From Vibrio sp. (GTDB lineage Bacteria > Pseudomonadota > Gammaproteobacteria > Enterobacterales > Vibrionaceae), in assembly GCA_028131545.1 (NCBI GenBank), contig JAOICL010000003.1, forward strand, positions 62,001-126,000: a DNA stretch of 64,000 nucleotides. The letters run 5' to 3'. This document shows, piece by piece, positions 47,244-58,640 of the stretch (the stretch's first letter is position 1; every line of letters starts with the position of its first letter). The notes under the pieces are model-generated. The model did no database searches, had not been told where the DNA came from, and saw only the letters and a program-made list of their open reading frames with translations. The translations under genes were made by a program, and so were the position numbers.

Positions 47244-47271
47244 CTTGAATTAACATTTATCAACCCAATCT
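47244..47271 (+). promoter_or_regulatory. Candidate sigma-32 heat-shock promoter of htpG
   Basis: CTTGAA, a 14-base spacer and CCCAATCT match the RpoH consensus (CTTGAAA, CCCCATNT) with one mismatch in each element. It lies about 75 bases before the htpG ATG, the expected distance. Confidence 0.75.
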
Positions 47272-47344
47272 AACTCTTATGTGATAAAGCCCTGACATTT
47301 CTGACGGTCAGGTAAATAAAAGTACGCTAAAAAATGGAGTTATC

Positions 47345-49243
47345 ATGAGCGAAGCAGCAACACCAACTAAAGAAACTCGTGGTTTTCAATCAGAAGTGAA
47401 GCAACTTCTGCACCTAATGATCCACTCTTTATATTCAAATAAAGAGATCTTTTTAAGAGAATTGATCTCTAATGCATCAGATGCATCCGATAAGTTACGT
47501 TTCCAGGCATTATCAAATCCAGAGCTTTACCAAGGTGAAGCGGATCTTGGCGTTAAACTGACCTTCAATGAAGAAAACAATACATTGATGATCTCTGATA
47601 ATGGGATAGGGATGGGTCGTGAAGAAGTGATTGAGCATCTGGGTACGATCGCTAAATCAGGTACAGCCGATTTCTTTGCGAACTTATCAGATGATCAAAC
47701 AAAAGATTCCCAACTGATTGGTCAATTTGGTGTTGGCTTTTACTCAGCATTTATTGTCGCGGATTCGGTTACCGTAAAAACTCGCCGTGCAGGCTTAGAT
47801 GCGGATCAAGCGGTTCAATGGTCTTCAGCTGGTGAAGGTGAATATACAATTGAAACGATCACAAAGGAATCTCGTGGTACAGAAATCATTCTTCATATGC
47901 GCGAAGAAGGAAAAGAGTTCTTAAGTGAATGGCGTTTACGAGAAGTCGTTGGAAAATATTCTGATCACATTAGTATTCCTGTTTCAATGCAGACAAAAGT
48001 TCGTGATGATGAAGGAAATGAGACGGAAGAGCTAAAATGGGAACAGATCAACAAAGCTCAAGCGTTATGGACTCGTAATAAATCCGATATCAAAGAAGAA
48101 GAATATCAAGAGTTCTATAAACATATCTCTAATGACTTTAATGAACCTTTAACCTGGAGTCATAACCGTGTTGAAGGCAAAAATGATTACACGAGTTTGT
48201 TGTATGTCCCGACGAAAGCACCATGGGATATGTTTAATCGTGATCATAAAAGCGGCCTGAAATTATACGTTCAACGCGTGTTTATTATGGATGATGCTGA
48301 GCAATTCATGCCGACCTATCTCCGCTTTATTCGTGGTTTAATTGATTCAAATGATTTACCTCTGAATGTTTCTCGTGAAATCTTACAAGATAATAAGGTC
48401 ACACAATCTTTGCGTACTGCTTTAACTAAGCGTGTTCTTGGTATGCTAGATAAAATGGCGAAGAAAGATGAAGACAGTTATCTAAAATTCTGGAAAGAAT
48501 TTGGTTTGGTTCTAAAAGAGGGACCAGCTGAAGATATGGCGAACAAAGAAAAAATCGCTGCGCTATTGCGTTTTTCAACCACTGAAAATGATTCATCTGA
48601 TCAATCGGTTTCTTTGGCTTCTTATGTTGAGCGAATGAAAGACGGTCAAGATAAGATTTATTACATCACAGCAGATAGCTACGCAGCAGCAAAGAATAGC
48701 CCACACTTAGAGCAATTTAAGACGAAGGGTATTGAAGTTGTTCTTATGCATGAGCGTATTGATGAATTCTTAATGAATTACCTGACAGAGTTTGATGGTA
48801 AGCAGTTCCAATCGATTACAAAAGCAGGTCTTGATTTAAGTCAATTTGAAGACGAAGCTGAAAAAGAGAAGCAGAAAGAGACGGAAGAAGAGTTCAAATC
48901 AGTCGTTGAACGTACTCAAGCGTATCTAGGTAATCGCGTTAAAGAAGTCCGTACGACCTTCAAGCTAGCGAATACACCCGCTGTTGTCGTGACCGATGAT
49001 TTTGAAATGGGAACGCAAATGGCGAAGTTATTGCAAGCCGCTGGTCAAGAAGCTCCTGAAGTTCAGTATATCTTTGAAATTAACCCAGAACATGATGTGG
49101 TTAAAAAGATGGCTGATGAAGCGGATGAAGCGGCATTTGGTCGTTGGGTTGAGGTGCTATTAGGGCAAGCGATGCTAGCCGAAAAAGGATCGTTAGATGA
49201 TCCCTCTCAATTTGTGAGTGCGATGAATGCATTATTGAAGTAA
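47345..49243 (+). CDS. htpG: Molecular chaperone HtpG (Hsp90)
   Basis: A cytosolic homodimeric ATPase chaperone that works with DnaK. It has 632 residues (E. coli 624). The GHKL ATPase motifs are '[15 protein letters not shown]', 'DNGIGM' and '[15 protein letters not shown]'. The middle domain ('[18 protein letters not shown]', 'SREILQ') and C-terminal dimerisation domain follow. GGAG precedes the ATG. A heat-shock promoter candidate lies upstream and a strong terminator downstream. It begins the htpG-adk-hemH run shared with E. coli. Confidence 0.98.
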   Translation: MSEAATPTKETRGFQSEVKQLLHLMIHSLYSNKEIFLRELISNASDASDKLRFQALSNPELYQGEADLGVKLTFNEENNTLMISDNGIGMGREEVIEHLGTIAKSGTADFFANLSDDQTKDSQLIGQFGVGFYSAFIVADSVTVKTRRAGLDADQAVQWSSAGEGEYTIETITKESRGTEIILHMREEGKEFLSEWRLREVVGKYSDHISIPVSMQTKVRDDEGNETEELKWEQINKAQALWTRNKSDIKEEEYQEFYKHISNDFNEPLTWSHNRVEGKNDYTSLLYVPTKAPWDMFNRDHKSGLKLYVQRVFIMDDAEQFMPTYLRFIRGLIDSNDLPLNVSREILQDNKVTQSLRTALTKRVLGMLDKMAKKDEDSYLKFWKEFGLVLKEGPAEDMANKEKIAALLRFSTTENDSSDQSVSLASYVERMKDGQDKIYYITADSYAAAKNSPHLEQFKTKGIEVVLMHERIDEFLMNYLTEFDGKQFQSITKAGLDLSQFEDEAEKEKQKETEEEFKSVVERTQAYLGNRVKEVRTTFKLANTPAVVVTDDFEMGTQMAKLLQAAGQEAPEVQYIFEINPEHDVVKKMADEADEAAFGRWVEVLLGQAMLAEKGSLDDPSQFVSAMNALLK

Positions 49244-49320
49244 AAATCTTTAATAGGCAGCATCTCTCTATTTTATGTTGCAATAAGCAAAGTATAAAGA
49301 GAGTTTAATTCACAAAATAT

Positions 49321-49376
49321 AGAGAAAGAGTGTCAACAAGAGCCATAAATTGGTACACTCTTTCTCTTATTTTTAT
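49321..49376 (+). terminator. htpG terminator
   Basis: AGAGAAAGAGTGT pairs perfectly with ACACTCTTTCTCT (13 bp) across a 21-base loop and is followed by TATTTTTATT. Confidence 0.8.
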
Positions 49377-49442
49377 TCCATTATCGAATAGATAAATGGG
49401 CAACATCAGTTATTAATTGAAGTCGTTATATGAAAGCGCTAA

Positions 49443-50126
<684 letters not shown>

Positions 50127-50141
50127 TATCGAAACACAGTT

Positions 50142-50170
50142 AAAAAAGCGGTCTATAGACCGCTTTTTTT
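50142..50170 (+). terminator. adk terminator
   Basis: AAAAAAGCGGTC / GACCGCTTTTTT with a TATA-type loop and a T run, 16 bases past the adk stop. Confidence 0.92.
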
Positions 50171-50229
50171 GATCGTAATACACGGTAGTGTCGTATTATT
50201 AGTCTTTAAATTATTAATGTGGGAATAGA

Positions 50230-51198
50230 ATGGATAACAACACACAGAGAAAACAGGGAGTTCTGTTAGTTAACTTGGGTACACCCAGTGCACCAACGGC
50301 ATCTGCAGTCAAATCTTTCTTGGGCCAATTCTTACATGATCACCGTGTTGTTAGTTTAAATCGCTTTATATGGTGTCCGATATTACATGGTATTATCTTG
50401 CCTTTCCGTTCACCTAAAGTTGCTAAATTGTATGACATGGTATGGATGGAAGAAGGGTCACCATTAATGGTGTACTCAAAACGTCAAATGAGCAAACTCG
50501 ATGAACGTTTAGATATACCAGTTTCATTAGGTATGACCTATGGTGATCCTAGTATTGAATCTGGAATCGATGAGCTGTTGGATCAAGGGGTTAATGACAT
50601 TATTGTCCTTCCATTATATCCTCAATATTCTTCAACGACGACAGCGGCGGTTTCAGATGCGCTTCATCGTGCTTTCAAGAAAAAGAAAGTATTACCAACT
50701 TATAAGCTCATCGCTAATTATCACCAGCACCCTTTATTTATTGACGCGTTAGCTCAGAGCGTGACTCAATTTAGGGAAGCTCATGGGCAATCCGATTACC
50801 TCCTTTGTTCTTATCATGGTATACCTCAACGTCTTGCTGATCAGGGGGATACTTATCCTCAACACTGTGAAGAAACGACAACGCTACTTGCGAAGTCACT
50901 GAATTTAAATTCAGACGAAATGGGAATGAGTTATCAATCTCGATTTGGCCGAGAGGAGTGGTTGAAGCCATATACAGACAAAGCATTGGAGTTATTGCCT
51001 AAAAAAGGCGTGACCCGAATTGATATTATGGCACCCGCTTTTTCCGTTGATTGTTTGGAGACTTTAGAAGAGATAGCGGAACAGTGTAAAGAAACCTTTA
51101 TCGATGCGGGTGGTGTAGAGTTTCGCTATATTCCATGTTTGAATGATAATGCTGAACATATAGACATGATGGCAGCGTTAATAGAAGAGCATCGATAA
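50230..51198 (+). CDS. hemH: Ferrochelatase
   Basis: Inserts ferrous iron into protoporphyrin IX, the last step of haem synthesis. It has 322 residues (E. coli 320). The catalytic His region is '[12 protein letters not shown]' and the acidic pocket is in '[14 protein letters not shown]'. '[14 protein letters not shown]' is the usual N-terminus. It stands in the adk-hemH order of E. coli. A bidirectional terminator follows before the convergent asnB. Confidence 0.98.
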   Translation: MDNNTQRKQGVLLVNLGTPSAPTASAVKSFLGQFLHDHRVVSLNRFIWCPILHGIILPFRSPKVAKLYDMVWMEEGSPLMVYSKRQMSKLDERLDIPVSLGMTYGDPSIESGIDELLDQGVNDIIVLPLYPQYSSTTTAAVSDALHRAFKKKKVLPTYKLIANYHQHPLFIDALAQSVTQFREAHGQSDYLLCSYHGIPQRLADQGDTYPQHCEETTTLLAKSLNLNSDEMGMSYQSRFGREEWLKPYTDKALELLPKKGVTRIDIMAPAFSVDCLETLEEIAEQCKETFIDAGGVEFRYIPCLNDNAEHIDMMAALIEEHR

Positions 51199-51284
51199 GC
51201 TATTCTTTGTAAGAAAGTCAGTATTAAGATAGTCAGTTATTAACAGCCCCTAGACGAATAAACGACTAAGTGGACTTTAAATCA

Positions 51285-51316
51285 AAAAACACCGTTGAAT
51301 CAACGGTGTTTTTATT
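51285..51316. terminator. Bidirectional terminator between hemH and asnB
   Basis: AAAAACACCGTTG / CAACGGTGTTTTT (13 bp) with an AAT loop and T runs on both strands. It serves hemH and the convergent asnB. Confidence 0.9.
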
Positions 51317-51377
51317 TTTATAGCATTATATTTTCATCAGTATTACAGATGAATGTAATGTCTATTGATGTGCTAGA

Positions 51378-53054
51378 TTATGCTTCTTCAGCATACGCAT
51401 CATTGTGTACGGCTTGTACAGCACGTCCTGATGGATCAACACAGTTCTTAAAGGATTCATCCCACTCAATTGCTTTTGCTGAAGAACATGCAACAGAAGG
51501 GCCACCTGGTACACATTCAGCGGCAGAAGGTAGAGGGAAAAGCTCTTCGAATATCTCGCGATAGGCGTAACCTTCTTTTGTTGTTGGCGTATTATATGGG
51601 AATCGATAAGCTGCTGTTTCCATTTGAGTATCAGTTACTTTCTCTTCAGCGACAGCTTTTAATGTGTCAATCCAATTGTAGCCAACACCGTCTGAGAATT
51701 GCTCTTTCTGACGCCATGCAATCGATTTCGGTAAGTAATGCTCGAAACACTCACGAAGAATGTGTTTCTCCATTTTACCGTTACCACACATTTTATCTTC
51801 TGGGTTTAAACGCATGGCAACATCGATAAATTCTTTATCTAAGAATGGAACGCGACCTTCTACTCCCCATGCTGCTAATGATTTATTTGCGCGAGCACAG
51901 TCAAACATATTTAAAGCAAGCAGCTTACGAACTGTTTCCTCATGAAACTCCTTCGCATTTGGGGCTTTATGGAAGTATAGGTAGCCACCAAAGATTTCAT
52001 CGGCACCTTCTCCAGAAAGAACCATTTTGATGCCCATTGCTTTGATCTTACGGCCCATTAAGAACATTGGAGTTGATGCTCTAATTGTGGTCACATCATA
52101 GGTTTCAATATGATAAATGACATCACGGATAGCATCTAAACCTTCTTGAATCGTATAGGTCATCTCATGGTGCACAGTGCCAATTTGATCGGCAACTTCA
52201 CGAGCGGCTTTTAAATCAGGCGCACCTTCTAAACCAACAGCAAAAGAGTGCAACTGAGGCCACCAAGCTTCAGATTGACCATCATCTTCAACACGCATAG
52301 CTGCAAAACGTTTCGCGACAGCGGAGGTGATCGAAGAATCAAGGCCACCGGAGAGTAATACACCATAAGGTACATCGGTCATTAACTGACGTTTGACAGC
52401 ATTCTCAAGAGCTTGTGTTAGTTCTTCTTTACTGGTTGAATTACCTTGTACAGCAGCGTATTCATTCCAATCACGTAGGTAATAGCGCTGTGGTTCATTG
52501 TCATTTGAAGAATAATGGCAACCAGGAGGGAACTCACTGATGGTTTTACAAACAGGAGTTAAGGCTTTCATCTCCGATGCAATGTAGTAGTTCCCATTTT
52601 CATCGAAGCCTTGATACATTGGAATAATACCGATATGGTCACGACCAATGAGATATTGGTCTTTTTCTTCGTCGTAAAGAACAAAAGCAAAAATACCATT
52701 CAACTCTTCAAGAAGGTCAGTACCCATATCTTGGTACAGCGCAAGAATGACTTCACAATCAGAGTCGGTTTGAAAGTCGTATTTTCCTTCATAACGTGCA
52801 CGAAGCTCTTTATGGTTATATATTTCACCATTTACGGCTAAGATTTGCTTTTTGTTCGGGCTATACAGTGGCTGTGCACCACTATTTAAGCCAACGATAG
52901 CTAAACGTTCATGAGCTAAAATAGCGTTGTCTGATGCATAGATGCCAGACCAATCAGGGCCTCTATGGCGAAGCGTTTTAGACATCTCCAATGCAACAGG
53001 ACGCAATTCAGCTGCGCTAGTCTTTATATCTAATATGCCAAATATTGAACACAT
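51378..53054 (-). CDS. asnB: Asparagine synthase B (glutamine-hydrolysing)
   Basis: Makes asparagine from aspartate, ATP and glutamine. It has 558 residues (E. coli 554). After Met removal Cys1 starts the glutaminase domain ('MCSIFGILDIK', 'RHRGPDWSG', 'LAVNGEIYNH'). The synthetase domain has the PP-loop 'GVLLSGGLDSSI' and 'VLSGEGADEIFGGYLYFHKAP'. It stands near nagC-nagA as in E. coli asnB-nag. AGGAAGT precedes the ATG. Confidence 0.98.
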   Translation of the reverse strand: MCSIFGILDIKTSAAELRPVALEMSKTLRHRGPDWSGIYASDNAILAHERLAIVGLNSGAQPLYSPNKKQILAVNGEIYNHKELRARYEGKYDFQTDSDCEVILALYQDMGTDLLEELNGIFAFVLYDEEKDQYLIGRDHIGIIPMYQGFDENGNYYIASEMKALTPVCKTISEFPPGCHYSSNDNEPQRYYLRDWNEYAAVQGNSTSKEELTQALENAVKRQLMTDVPYGVLLSGGLDSSITSAVAKRFAAMRVEDDGQSEAWWPQLHSFAVGLEGAPDLKAAREVADQIGTVHHEMTYTIQEGLDAIRDVIYHIETYDVTTIRASTPMFLMGRKIKAMGIKMVLSGEGADEIFGGYLYFHKAPNAKEFHEETVRKLLALNMFDCARANKSLAAWGVEGRVPFLDKEFIDVAMRLNPEDKMCGNGKMEKHILRECFEHYLPKSIAWRQKEQFSDGVGYNWIDTLKAVAEEKVTDTQMETAAYRFPYNTPTTKEGYAYREIFEELFPLPSAAECVPGGPSVACSSAKAIEWDESFKNCVDPSGRAVQAVHNDAYAEEA

Positions 53055-53162
53055 ACAACTTCCTTATTTTAAAAATTCCATCTGATTAATTCAATTTGCC
53101 ACTAATGTGAAAAATTGCAACCTTTCCTGTAAAAAAAAGGTAAATAACTCGTACAATTTTAT

Positions 53163-54767
53163 TTATTGTTGTTTATTCTGTTCGGTTTTGTCTATGTCGA
53201 GAGAAAGTTCAGAGAAAACACTTCTAGCAAAACCATTACCTGCTTCACTGTAAATATTGAATGCAATATCAGCACCTTGTTCCATTAAAGCGGTTGCATC
53301 TTCTGGGTAACTGGCAATAGCCGCTACTTTCCCTGTAAATCCCTTTTGTTTCAAAATTGTTAAGACCGATTCATTACCATGATGATGTGGCATGCTTAAA
53401 AGAACCAGCTTTACGTTGGTAATATCGAGAATACGTTCCCAAAAGTCAGCATCAGAGCCATCACCTACGACGATATTTCTGTTTTCATTTCGGTGCTCTT
53501 GAACGGCATGTTGACGCAGCTCAACACCCAATACAACAGGACCATAGGTATGTGTTATTTCATCATAAGCACCGGTACCAATACGGCCCATACCAATAAC
53601 CATAACTTGAGAACGCCCTGGATCAATCAATTTATCTCTGGTGTGTAACACTTCATTGGCATGTTCTCGAAGCCATTTACTTGATTGAGAATAGAGCTCG
53701 TGCCCTTTACGATTAATCGGAGAAGCGAAGACGAAAGAGGCGGAAACTGCAAGAGCGATAGCCACCAAGATATCCCCACTCAACCAGCCTTGTTGGAAGG
53801 CGAGTCCACCGACAATCAAACCAAATTCACTGTAGTTTAATAATGTAAAGGAAGTGAGTAATGATGTTCTTACTCTAAATTTAAAAAAATGCAGGGTATA
53901 GAAATATAACATGCCTTTAATGGGTAACATGATCAGGAAGATAAAAGCGAGAGCGATACCAGTTGTTGTGATGGATTGTTGCAAACCAATATTAAGGAAG
54001 AAACACACAAGGAAAAGCTCTTTCATATTAAATAAAGATTTTGATAGGCTAGATGCTTTCTTATGGCTGGCTAATAACATACCAGCAATCAGCGCACCTA
54101 AATCAGCCTTTAATCCTACGGCATAAAATAAGCCTGCTCCCATCACTAGCGCAAAAAAGACGCCATATAGGGTTAACATTTCACCATGTCCCACTTTATC
54201 TAAAATTTTAAAGAAAAGAGGACGTAGAAAAGGTAAAGCAATCAGTGCTACAGCATACCATTCAGGTATTTTCCCTGTGGATGCAGTGAGGAAGACAACG
54301 GCAAAGATATCTTGCATGACCAGAATACCAATCGCAATTGAACTGTACACTGCATTGATATCCCCTTTTTCTTCTAGTGTTTTGATTGCAAAAACCGTGC
54401 TTGAAAAAGATAAAACAAAGCCTAAGAGAATCAGTTGTAAACTTGAGAACTCAGAGAGAACATGCAGCCCAAGAGTCTTTAAAATGATGAGAATGAACGT
54501 GAAGGCAAGAGTAGAAATGAGGTTATGTGCTGTTGCTCCTAACCAAATTTCTTTTCGTAATAAACTCTTTATATCTAACTTGAGTCCGATCGTAAATAAC
54601 ATGATGGTAACACCAAGATCGGATAGCGTGGAAATGGTTTCATTGGACTCGAAACCAAAATATTTAAGAATAAAGCCTGTAATTAAAAAACCAACGAGTG
54701 GTGGTAAATTAATCGCGAGAGCAAATAGCCCACTGGCGAATGCCGAAGCGATGATTAACGGGTCCAT
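53163..54767 (-). CDS. CPA2-family cation/proton antiporter with TrkA-N domain
   Basis: A 534-residue inner-membrane antiporter of the KefB/KefC superfamily. About 12 helices span residues 1-375, including 'GFVLSFSSTVFAIKTLEEKG', the CPA2 helix, and 'GLKADLGALIAGMLLA'. A Rossmann TrkA-N domain follows ('VMVIGMGRIGTGAYDEI', 'VVGDGSDADFWERI'), the site for nucleotide gating. It is probably a K+ or Na+/H+ exchanger; the ion is unknown. It lies between asnB and the DUF417 gene. It is not close to E. coli YbaL along its length. Confidence 0.88.
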   Translation of the reverse strand: MDPLIIASAFASGLFALAINLPPLVGFLITGFILKYFGFESNETISTLSDLGVTIMLFTIGLKLDIKSLLRKEIWLGATAHNLISTLAFTFILIILKTLGLHVLSEFSSLQLILLGFVLSFSSTVFAIKTLEEKGDINAVYSSIAIGILVMQDIFAVVFLTASTGKIPEWYAVALIALPFLRPLFFKILDKVGHGEMLTLYGVFFALVMGAGLFYAVGLKADLGALIAGMLLASHKKASSLSKSLFNMKELFLVCFFLNIGLQQSITTTGIALAFIFLIMLPIKGMLYFYTLHFFKFRVRTSLLTSFTLLNYSEFGLIVGGLAFQQGWLSGDILVAIALAVSASFVFASPINRKGHELYSQSSKWLREHANEVLHTRDKLIDPGRSQVMVIGMGRIGTGAYDEITHTYGPVVLGVELRQHAVQEHRNENRNIVVGDGSDADFWERILDITNVKLVLLSMPHHHGNESVLTILKQKGFTGKVAAIASYPEDATALMEQGADIAFNIYSEAGNGFARSVFSELSLDIDKTEQNKQQ

Positions 54768-55003
54768 AAATATGCGATGAGTAAAGATTGGTATCTAGAA
54801 GTATATACTGTACCGACAATTAAATCATAGTAGAGGTGTATCTCGAGATCAGATTAAATTCAGCATTTTTAATGGACATCAATACTATAAAGAGTACTTG
54901 TGGTGGCGAATTTTTAGCCTTTAATGTCACGTTATGGACAATTCCTTTGTAATAAAAACGAATGAACTAAGGTCTATTATCGAGAATTCAATCATATTAA
55001 GGA

Positions 55004-55888
55004 ATGATGATGCTTCTCTTTAATCAAGAACGCTCAATTGATATTAGTCGATGTTTACTCGGTATTTTTCTTTTTACAACGGCATTGAATCGCTTCACGC
55101 AGGCAGATGCCGTTTATTATGCAAAACAATTAGATATTTTATCTATAGAGCCAATAGGGTGGTTAGCACCAGGGATCGGGATACTGCAATTGCTGGCTGT
55201 TATTGCTCTTGTCTTTCCGAATAAAAAAGGTGCAACGTCCATTTTATTTATTTATGCATTGGCCAGTTTATTCCCTGTGCTGATGATGTTTACACATCCA
55301 GTTTGGATTGAATCAATGGGCGGTTTCCCTGCGATAGGGGCTGGTCAAGGGTTGATAAAATATGTTGCTATTGTCGGTGTTACCGCTTTTATTGCGTCAC
55401 ATTATGCCGATTTACCTCGTTTAAAAGATTTATCTCTTACGGTGGCATGCTTTGGTGTGATACTCGTGATGGGCTGGATTGGTGGAATGAAATTTACTCA
55501 GTATGAAGCTGATGGTATTCAGCCGTTATTATCTGGTAGCCCATTGTTTAGTTGGATTTATGATTACTTTAATGTACTGCATGGATCCTATTTTATTGGT
55601 GTGATAGAAATGATCGCTGTTGTTGGATTAGCCGTTGGGCTTCGTGTTCGATTAGGTTATTTGGCTGGATTATTATCAGGAGGGGTGACGTTTTTGGCAA
55701 CTCAAACATTTTTAATCACTTATGATCCAGCGATAACAGTAGAATCTGGTTTTCCACTATTAAGCAGTGGAGGGCAATTTATTATTAAAGATATTATTTT
55801 ATTGGCGACCTGTGTCTTGTTATTTACACACCGATTTGGACCAACAATATCTCATGCTCGAGGGCATGTTAAGTTATCGGTAGCATAA
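55004..55888 (+). CDS. DUF417 family membrane protein
   Basis: A 294-residue protein with seven to eight hydrophobic helices. The C-terminal two-thirds matches the DUF417 (YkgB/RclC) pattern: 'MKFTQYEADGIQPLLSGSPLFSWIYDYF' and 'IGVIEMIAVVGLAVGLR'. The N-terminal part is DoxX-like, so it may be an enlarged version. In E. coli RclC is induced by hypochlorous stress. AAGGAATG precedes the ATG cluster (MMM), so the exact start is uncertain by one or two codons. Confidence 0.85.
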   Translation: MMMLLFNQERSIDISRCLLGIFLFTTALNRFTQADAVYYAKQLDILSIEPIGWLAPGIGILQLLAVIALVFPNKKGATSILFIYALASLFPVLMMFTHPVWIESMGGFPAIGAGQGLIKYVAIVGVTAFIASHYADLPRLKDLSLTVACFGVILVMGWIGGMKFTQYEADGIQPLLSGSPLFSWIYDYFNVLHGSYFIGVIEMIAVVGLAVGLRVRLGYLAGLLSGGVTFLATQTFLITYDPAITVESGFPLLSSGGQFIIKDIILLATCVLLFTHRFGPTISHARGHVKLSVA

Positions 55889-55945
55889 GTAGGAGAGAAG
55901 CAGCCTTGGAGTCTTTGGTTTGTATTTAGCCTAATGAAGTCTATT

Positions 55946-55972
55946 CATAAGGGGACTGAATGTCCTCTTATG
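55946..55972 (-). terminator. Hairpin after nagC
   Basis: CATAAGGGGAC / GTCCTCTTATG (one G-T pair) with a 5-base loop lies 29 bases past the nagC stop. No good U run, so termination is uncertain. Confidence 0.5.
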
Positions 55973-56000
55973 TTGGTTGGCGGTGATCAATTTATTGATG

Positions 56001-57221
56001 TTACTCATGATCAAGAATCAATTGTAATAACTCACCACTTAATATCGCTTTTTTTATGATAGCAAAGGCACCGAGAGTGGGTGTCTTCGTTAATTGTGAA
56101 GAAACAATGCTCATCTGCTTTGAGAAAGCTTTAAGAGATTGATTTTCTATATTGCGATAGAGAGCTGGAAGTATAATATCTTCACATTCTGTAATCGCAC
56201 CAGCAAGAACCACCTTTTGAGGGTTAAATAGGTTAATGGTAATCGCTATCGCTTTACCTAAATAATTGCCGACGTTGATTAATGCTTGTTTGGCTAAATC
56301 ATCACCCTGATTGGCATGTTGGCATACATCTGTAATGGTTATATTGTCAATATTCTCTAAAGAGCTAGAAAACCCTTGTTGTATCTTTTTATTGATATGA
56401 GACACAATAGCAGGGTTAGAGGCAATCGTTTCTAGACAACCAAAGTTCCCACATTGGCATTGCTCACCGAGCGGGTCGACTTGGATGTGCCCAATTTCGC
56501 CAACGTTGCGGTTGAATCCAAGGAAGATATCACCGTTAATGATGATACCAGAGCCTGTACCACGGTGAACACTGATTACAATGGAATCTTGGCAATCTTT
56601 CGTTTTCCCAAAATAATGCTCAGCCAATGCCATGGCTTTGACATCATTGCTTAAAAAGCAAGGAATAGAGAAAGCAGAACGAACCTTATCAGCGAGTTCA
56701 AAGTTCTCAATATTGGTATTAGGCATGTAGTTGATTATTCCATTAGTCGGATCAACTAACCCTGGAAGTGTAATACCAATAGCAACGATAGTTTGTGTTT
56801 TATCGCTGTGTGCTGTTAGAAAAGCATTGAGGTGAGAGAGTAAGCCTGTTTCTAAACTTGACGCATCATTATAAGTAAAATGTTGATATTCATGAGCGAC
56901 TGACTGTGCATCTAGATTCATTAGAGACAATTGGATGTAATCTCGACCTAAACGAATCGCTATCGAATGGAAGTTAGATGTATCTGTTGTTAAAGAAATC
57001 GCACGACGTCCACCCGTTGAGGCTTGTTGAGCGACTTCTTTAATCAGTCCTTTCTCTAAAAGCTGGCGTGTAATTTTTGTCACACTAGCGGGTGCCAATT
57101 GACTGCTTTCCGCTATTTGAATGCGAGAAATAGGCCCTTCTTGGTCGATAAGTCGATAGACTGCAGCGCCATTCAGTTGCTTGACGAGATCGACGTTACC
57201 GATAATTCCGCTAGTGTTCAT
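56001..57221 (-). CDS. nagC: NagC, ROK-family repressor of GlcNAc genes
   Basis: A 406-residue ROK repressor; GlcNAc-6-P releases it from DNA. The N-terminal winged helix 'NVDLVKQLNGAAVYRLIDQEGPISRIQIAE' and 'QLAPASVTKITRQLLEKGLI' are almost the same as E. coli NagC. The ROK domain has the sugar-binding 'HRGTGSGIIING' and the zinc motif 'CQCGNFGCLE'. It follows nagA by 29 bases and is co-transcribed. A candidate operator lies upstream of nagA. Confidence 0.98.
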   Translation of the reverse strand: MNTSGIIGNVDLVKQLNGAAVYRLIDQEGPISRIQIAESSQLAPASVTKITRQLLEKGLIKEVAQQASTGGRRAISLTTDTSNFHSIAIRLGRDYIQLSLMNLDAQSVAHEYQHFTYNDASSLETGLLSHLNAFLTAHSDKTQTIVAIGITLPGLVDPTNGIINYMPNTNIENFELADKVRSAFSIPCFLSNDVKAMALAEHYFGKTKDCQDSIVISVHRGTGSGIIINGDIFLGFNRNVGEIGHIQVDPLGEQCQCGNFGCLETIASNPAIVSHINKKIQQGFSSSLENIDNITITDVCQHANQGDDLAKQALINVGNYLGKAIAITINLFNPQKVVLAGAITECEDIILPALYRNIENQSLKAFSKQMSIVSSQLTKTPTLGAFAIIKKAILSGELLQLILDHE

Positions 57222-57250
57222 TATTATGTACCAATCCTTAGATTTATAAG

Positions 57251-58387
57251 TTAATTAGCGATGTATTCGCCGTTAACTACGGTTGCTGTTACATTAAAGT
57301 CGTAGGTGAAAATAGCAAGGTTAGCGATTTTTCCTGTATGGATACTACCTAGATGAGCATCAGCGCCAATGGCTTTAGCAGGGTAGAGTGTTGCCATTCG
57401 AATCGCTTCATCTAGAGAGATGTGCGCTTGCTCTACGGTATTTTGCACCGCTTCCATCATAGTGAGTGCTGAGCCTCCAAGCGTACCATTAGCATCAACA
57501 CATTTTCCATCTTTATAATAAACCGTTGTCCCTACAAAGTTAAATGAATCAATATTCGCACCCGCAGGTGCAGTCGCATCAGTAACAAGAACCAGTTTAT
57601 CCCCTTTGATTTTATGAGCAATGCGGATATTTGCGTAATCAACATGGTAGCCATCGGCAATAATACCAGCATAGACGTTTTGATCGTCATAGATAGCGCC
57701 GACGACGCCAGGCTCACGTCCTGTCATCGGGGTCATTGCATTGAATAGGTGTGTAGCAAAGGTAATACCAGCATTAAAACCTTGTTTTGCCTGCTGATAA
57801 GTTGCATTAGTATGGCCAATCGCAACAGTAATACCCGCTTCTTTTAGGCGACGAATGTGCTCGAGTTTATTATCTTCAGGAGCCAATGTCACTTTAGAAA
57901 CGACGTCTGCATTGTCACAAATAAAAGCAATCATATCATCATCTGAAGGACGAATATGCTGAGCTTGGTGAATACCTTTCTTTTCTACGTTTAGGTATGG
58001 CCCTTCTAGGTGCAAACCTAAAGAGTGGTTTTGATGCTCATTGTGGTATTGTTTTGCAGCTTCGATCGCTTGAATCATATTGTCGTTCGACGATGTAATG
58101 AGTGTCGGCAGAAAACTCGTACATCCAGATTGTAGATTAGCCAGATGCATTGTGTGGATAGCGTCAGCAGTAATGTCATCGTTAAACATGACTCCACCAC
58201 AACCATTCAATTGAAGGTCAATGAATCCCGCGCTAATAATTTTACCATTTAAGTCAATGGTTTTTAACTCTTTGTCGAGTTCTTTTTCAGAACATACATC
58301 TAGGATCTTGTCTCCATCGATAATGACTGCATGATTGTCTAGAACTTCATTTCCAGTATAAACTTTGCCGTTGATTAAAGCGTACAT
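57251..58387 (-). CDS. nagA: N-acetylglucosamine-6-phosphate deacetylase
   Basis: Removes acetate from GlcNAc-6-P, the product of NagE uptake, giving GlcN-6-P. It has 378 residues from the ATG at 58387 ([14 protein letters not shown]), with AAGGA upstream; the ORF-track start at 58408 adds seven unconserved residues. Metal ligand regions are 'LHLEGPYLN' (Glu), 'IGHTNATY' (His) and 'THLFNAMTP' (His); the catalytic Asp is in 'VTDATAPAG'. nagB, adjacent in E. coli, is not in this cluster. Confidence 0.97.
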   Translation of the reverse strand: MYALINGKVYTGNEVLDNHAVIIDGDKILDVCSEKELDKELKTIDLNGKIISAGFIDLQLNGCGGVMFNDDITADAIHTMHLANLQSGCTSFLPTLITSSNDNMIQAIEAAKQYHNEHQNHSLGLHLEGPYLNVEKKGIHQAQHIRPSDDDMIAFICDNADVVSKVTLAPEDNKLEHIRRLKEAGITVAIGHTNATYQQAKQGFNAGITFATHLFNAMTPMTGREPGVVGAIYDDQNVYAGIIADGYHVDYANIRIAHKIKGDKLVLVTDATAPAGANIDSFNFVGTTVYYKDGKCVDANGTLGGSALTMMEAVQNTVEQAHISLDEAIRMATLYPAKAIGADAHLGSIHTGKIANLAIFTYDFNVTATVVNGEYIAN

Positions 58388-58427
58388 AATATATCCTTGG
58401 GAATTCACTTTTGTATGCTATTGAGCA

Positions 58428-58443
58428 TATCGAAATTTTGATA
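58428..58443. promoter_or_regulatory. Near-palindrome near nagA
   Basis: TATCGAAATTTTGATA has one mismatch from perfect symmetry. It is 40 bases before nagA and could be a second NagC half-site pair, but the match to the consensus is unclear. Confidence 0.35.
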
Positions 58444-58558
58444 AAAATAAATTAAACAAGCAGTTTTTTGTGTTATATCAAGCTGGTTTTTCTGCTTACT
58501 AAGGTTGTATTATCTCACAACCTTGATTTATAGAGCCAATAGTAACTTATATTTTTAG

Positions 58559-58579
58559 TTATTTTTTAATGTGAAATAA
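58559..58579. promoter_or_regulatory. Candidate NagC/Mlc operator
   Basis: TTATTT, nine bases, then AAATAA, a symmetric pattern of the NagC/Mlc operator class. It sits midway between nagA and nagE. Confidence 0.65.
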
Positions 58580-58624
58580 GTTTTGTGATGTAATCCTATT
58601 TTTTTTCTTCCCCATGACCTTTAA

Positions 58625-58640
58625 GGTGATACTTGTCACA
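58625..58640 (+). promoter_or_regulatory. CRP site upstream of nagE
   Basis: GGTGATACTTGTCACA matches TGTGA-N6-TCACA with a single mismatch, about 115 bases before the nagE start. Confidence 0.75.

Noticed and set aside
54277-54780. 167-residue plus ORF inside the antiporter gene
   Set aside because: Antisense shadow of a long membrane protein gene; sequence has no domain pattern.
58501-58524. Inverted repeat AAGGTTGT / ACAACCTT as a CRP site
   Set aside because: Half-site spacing is 14, not 16, so it does not fit the CRP pattern; kept only as an unnamed inverted repeat.
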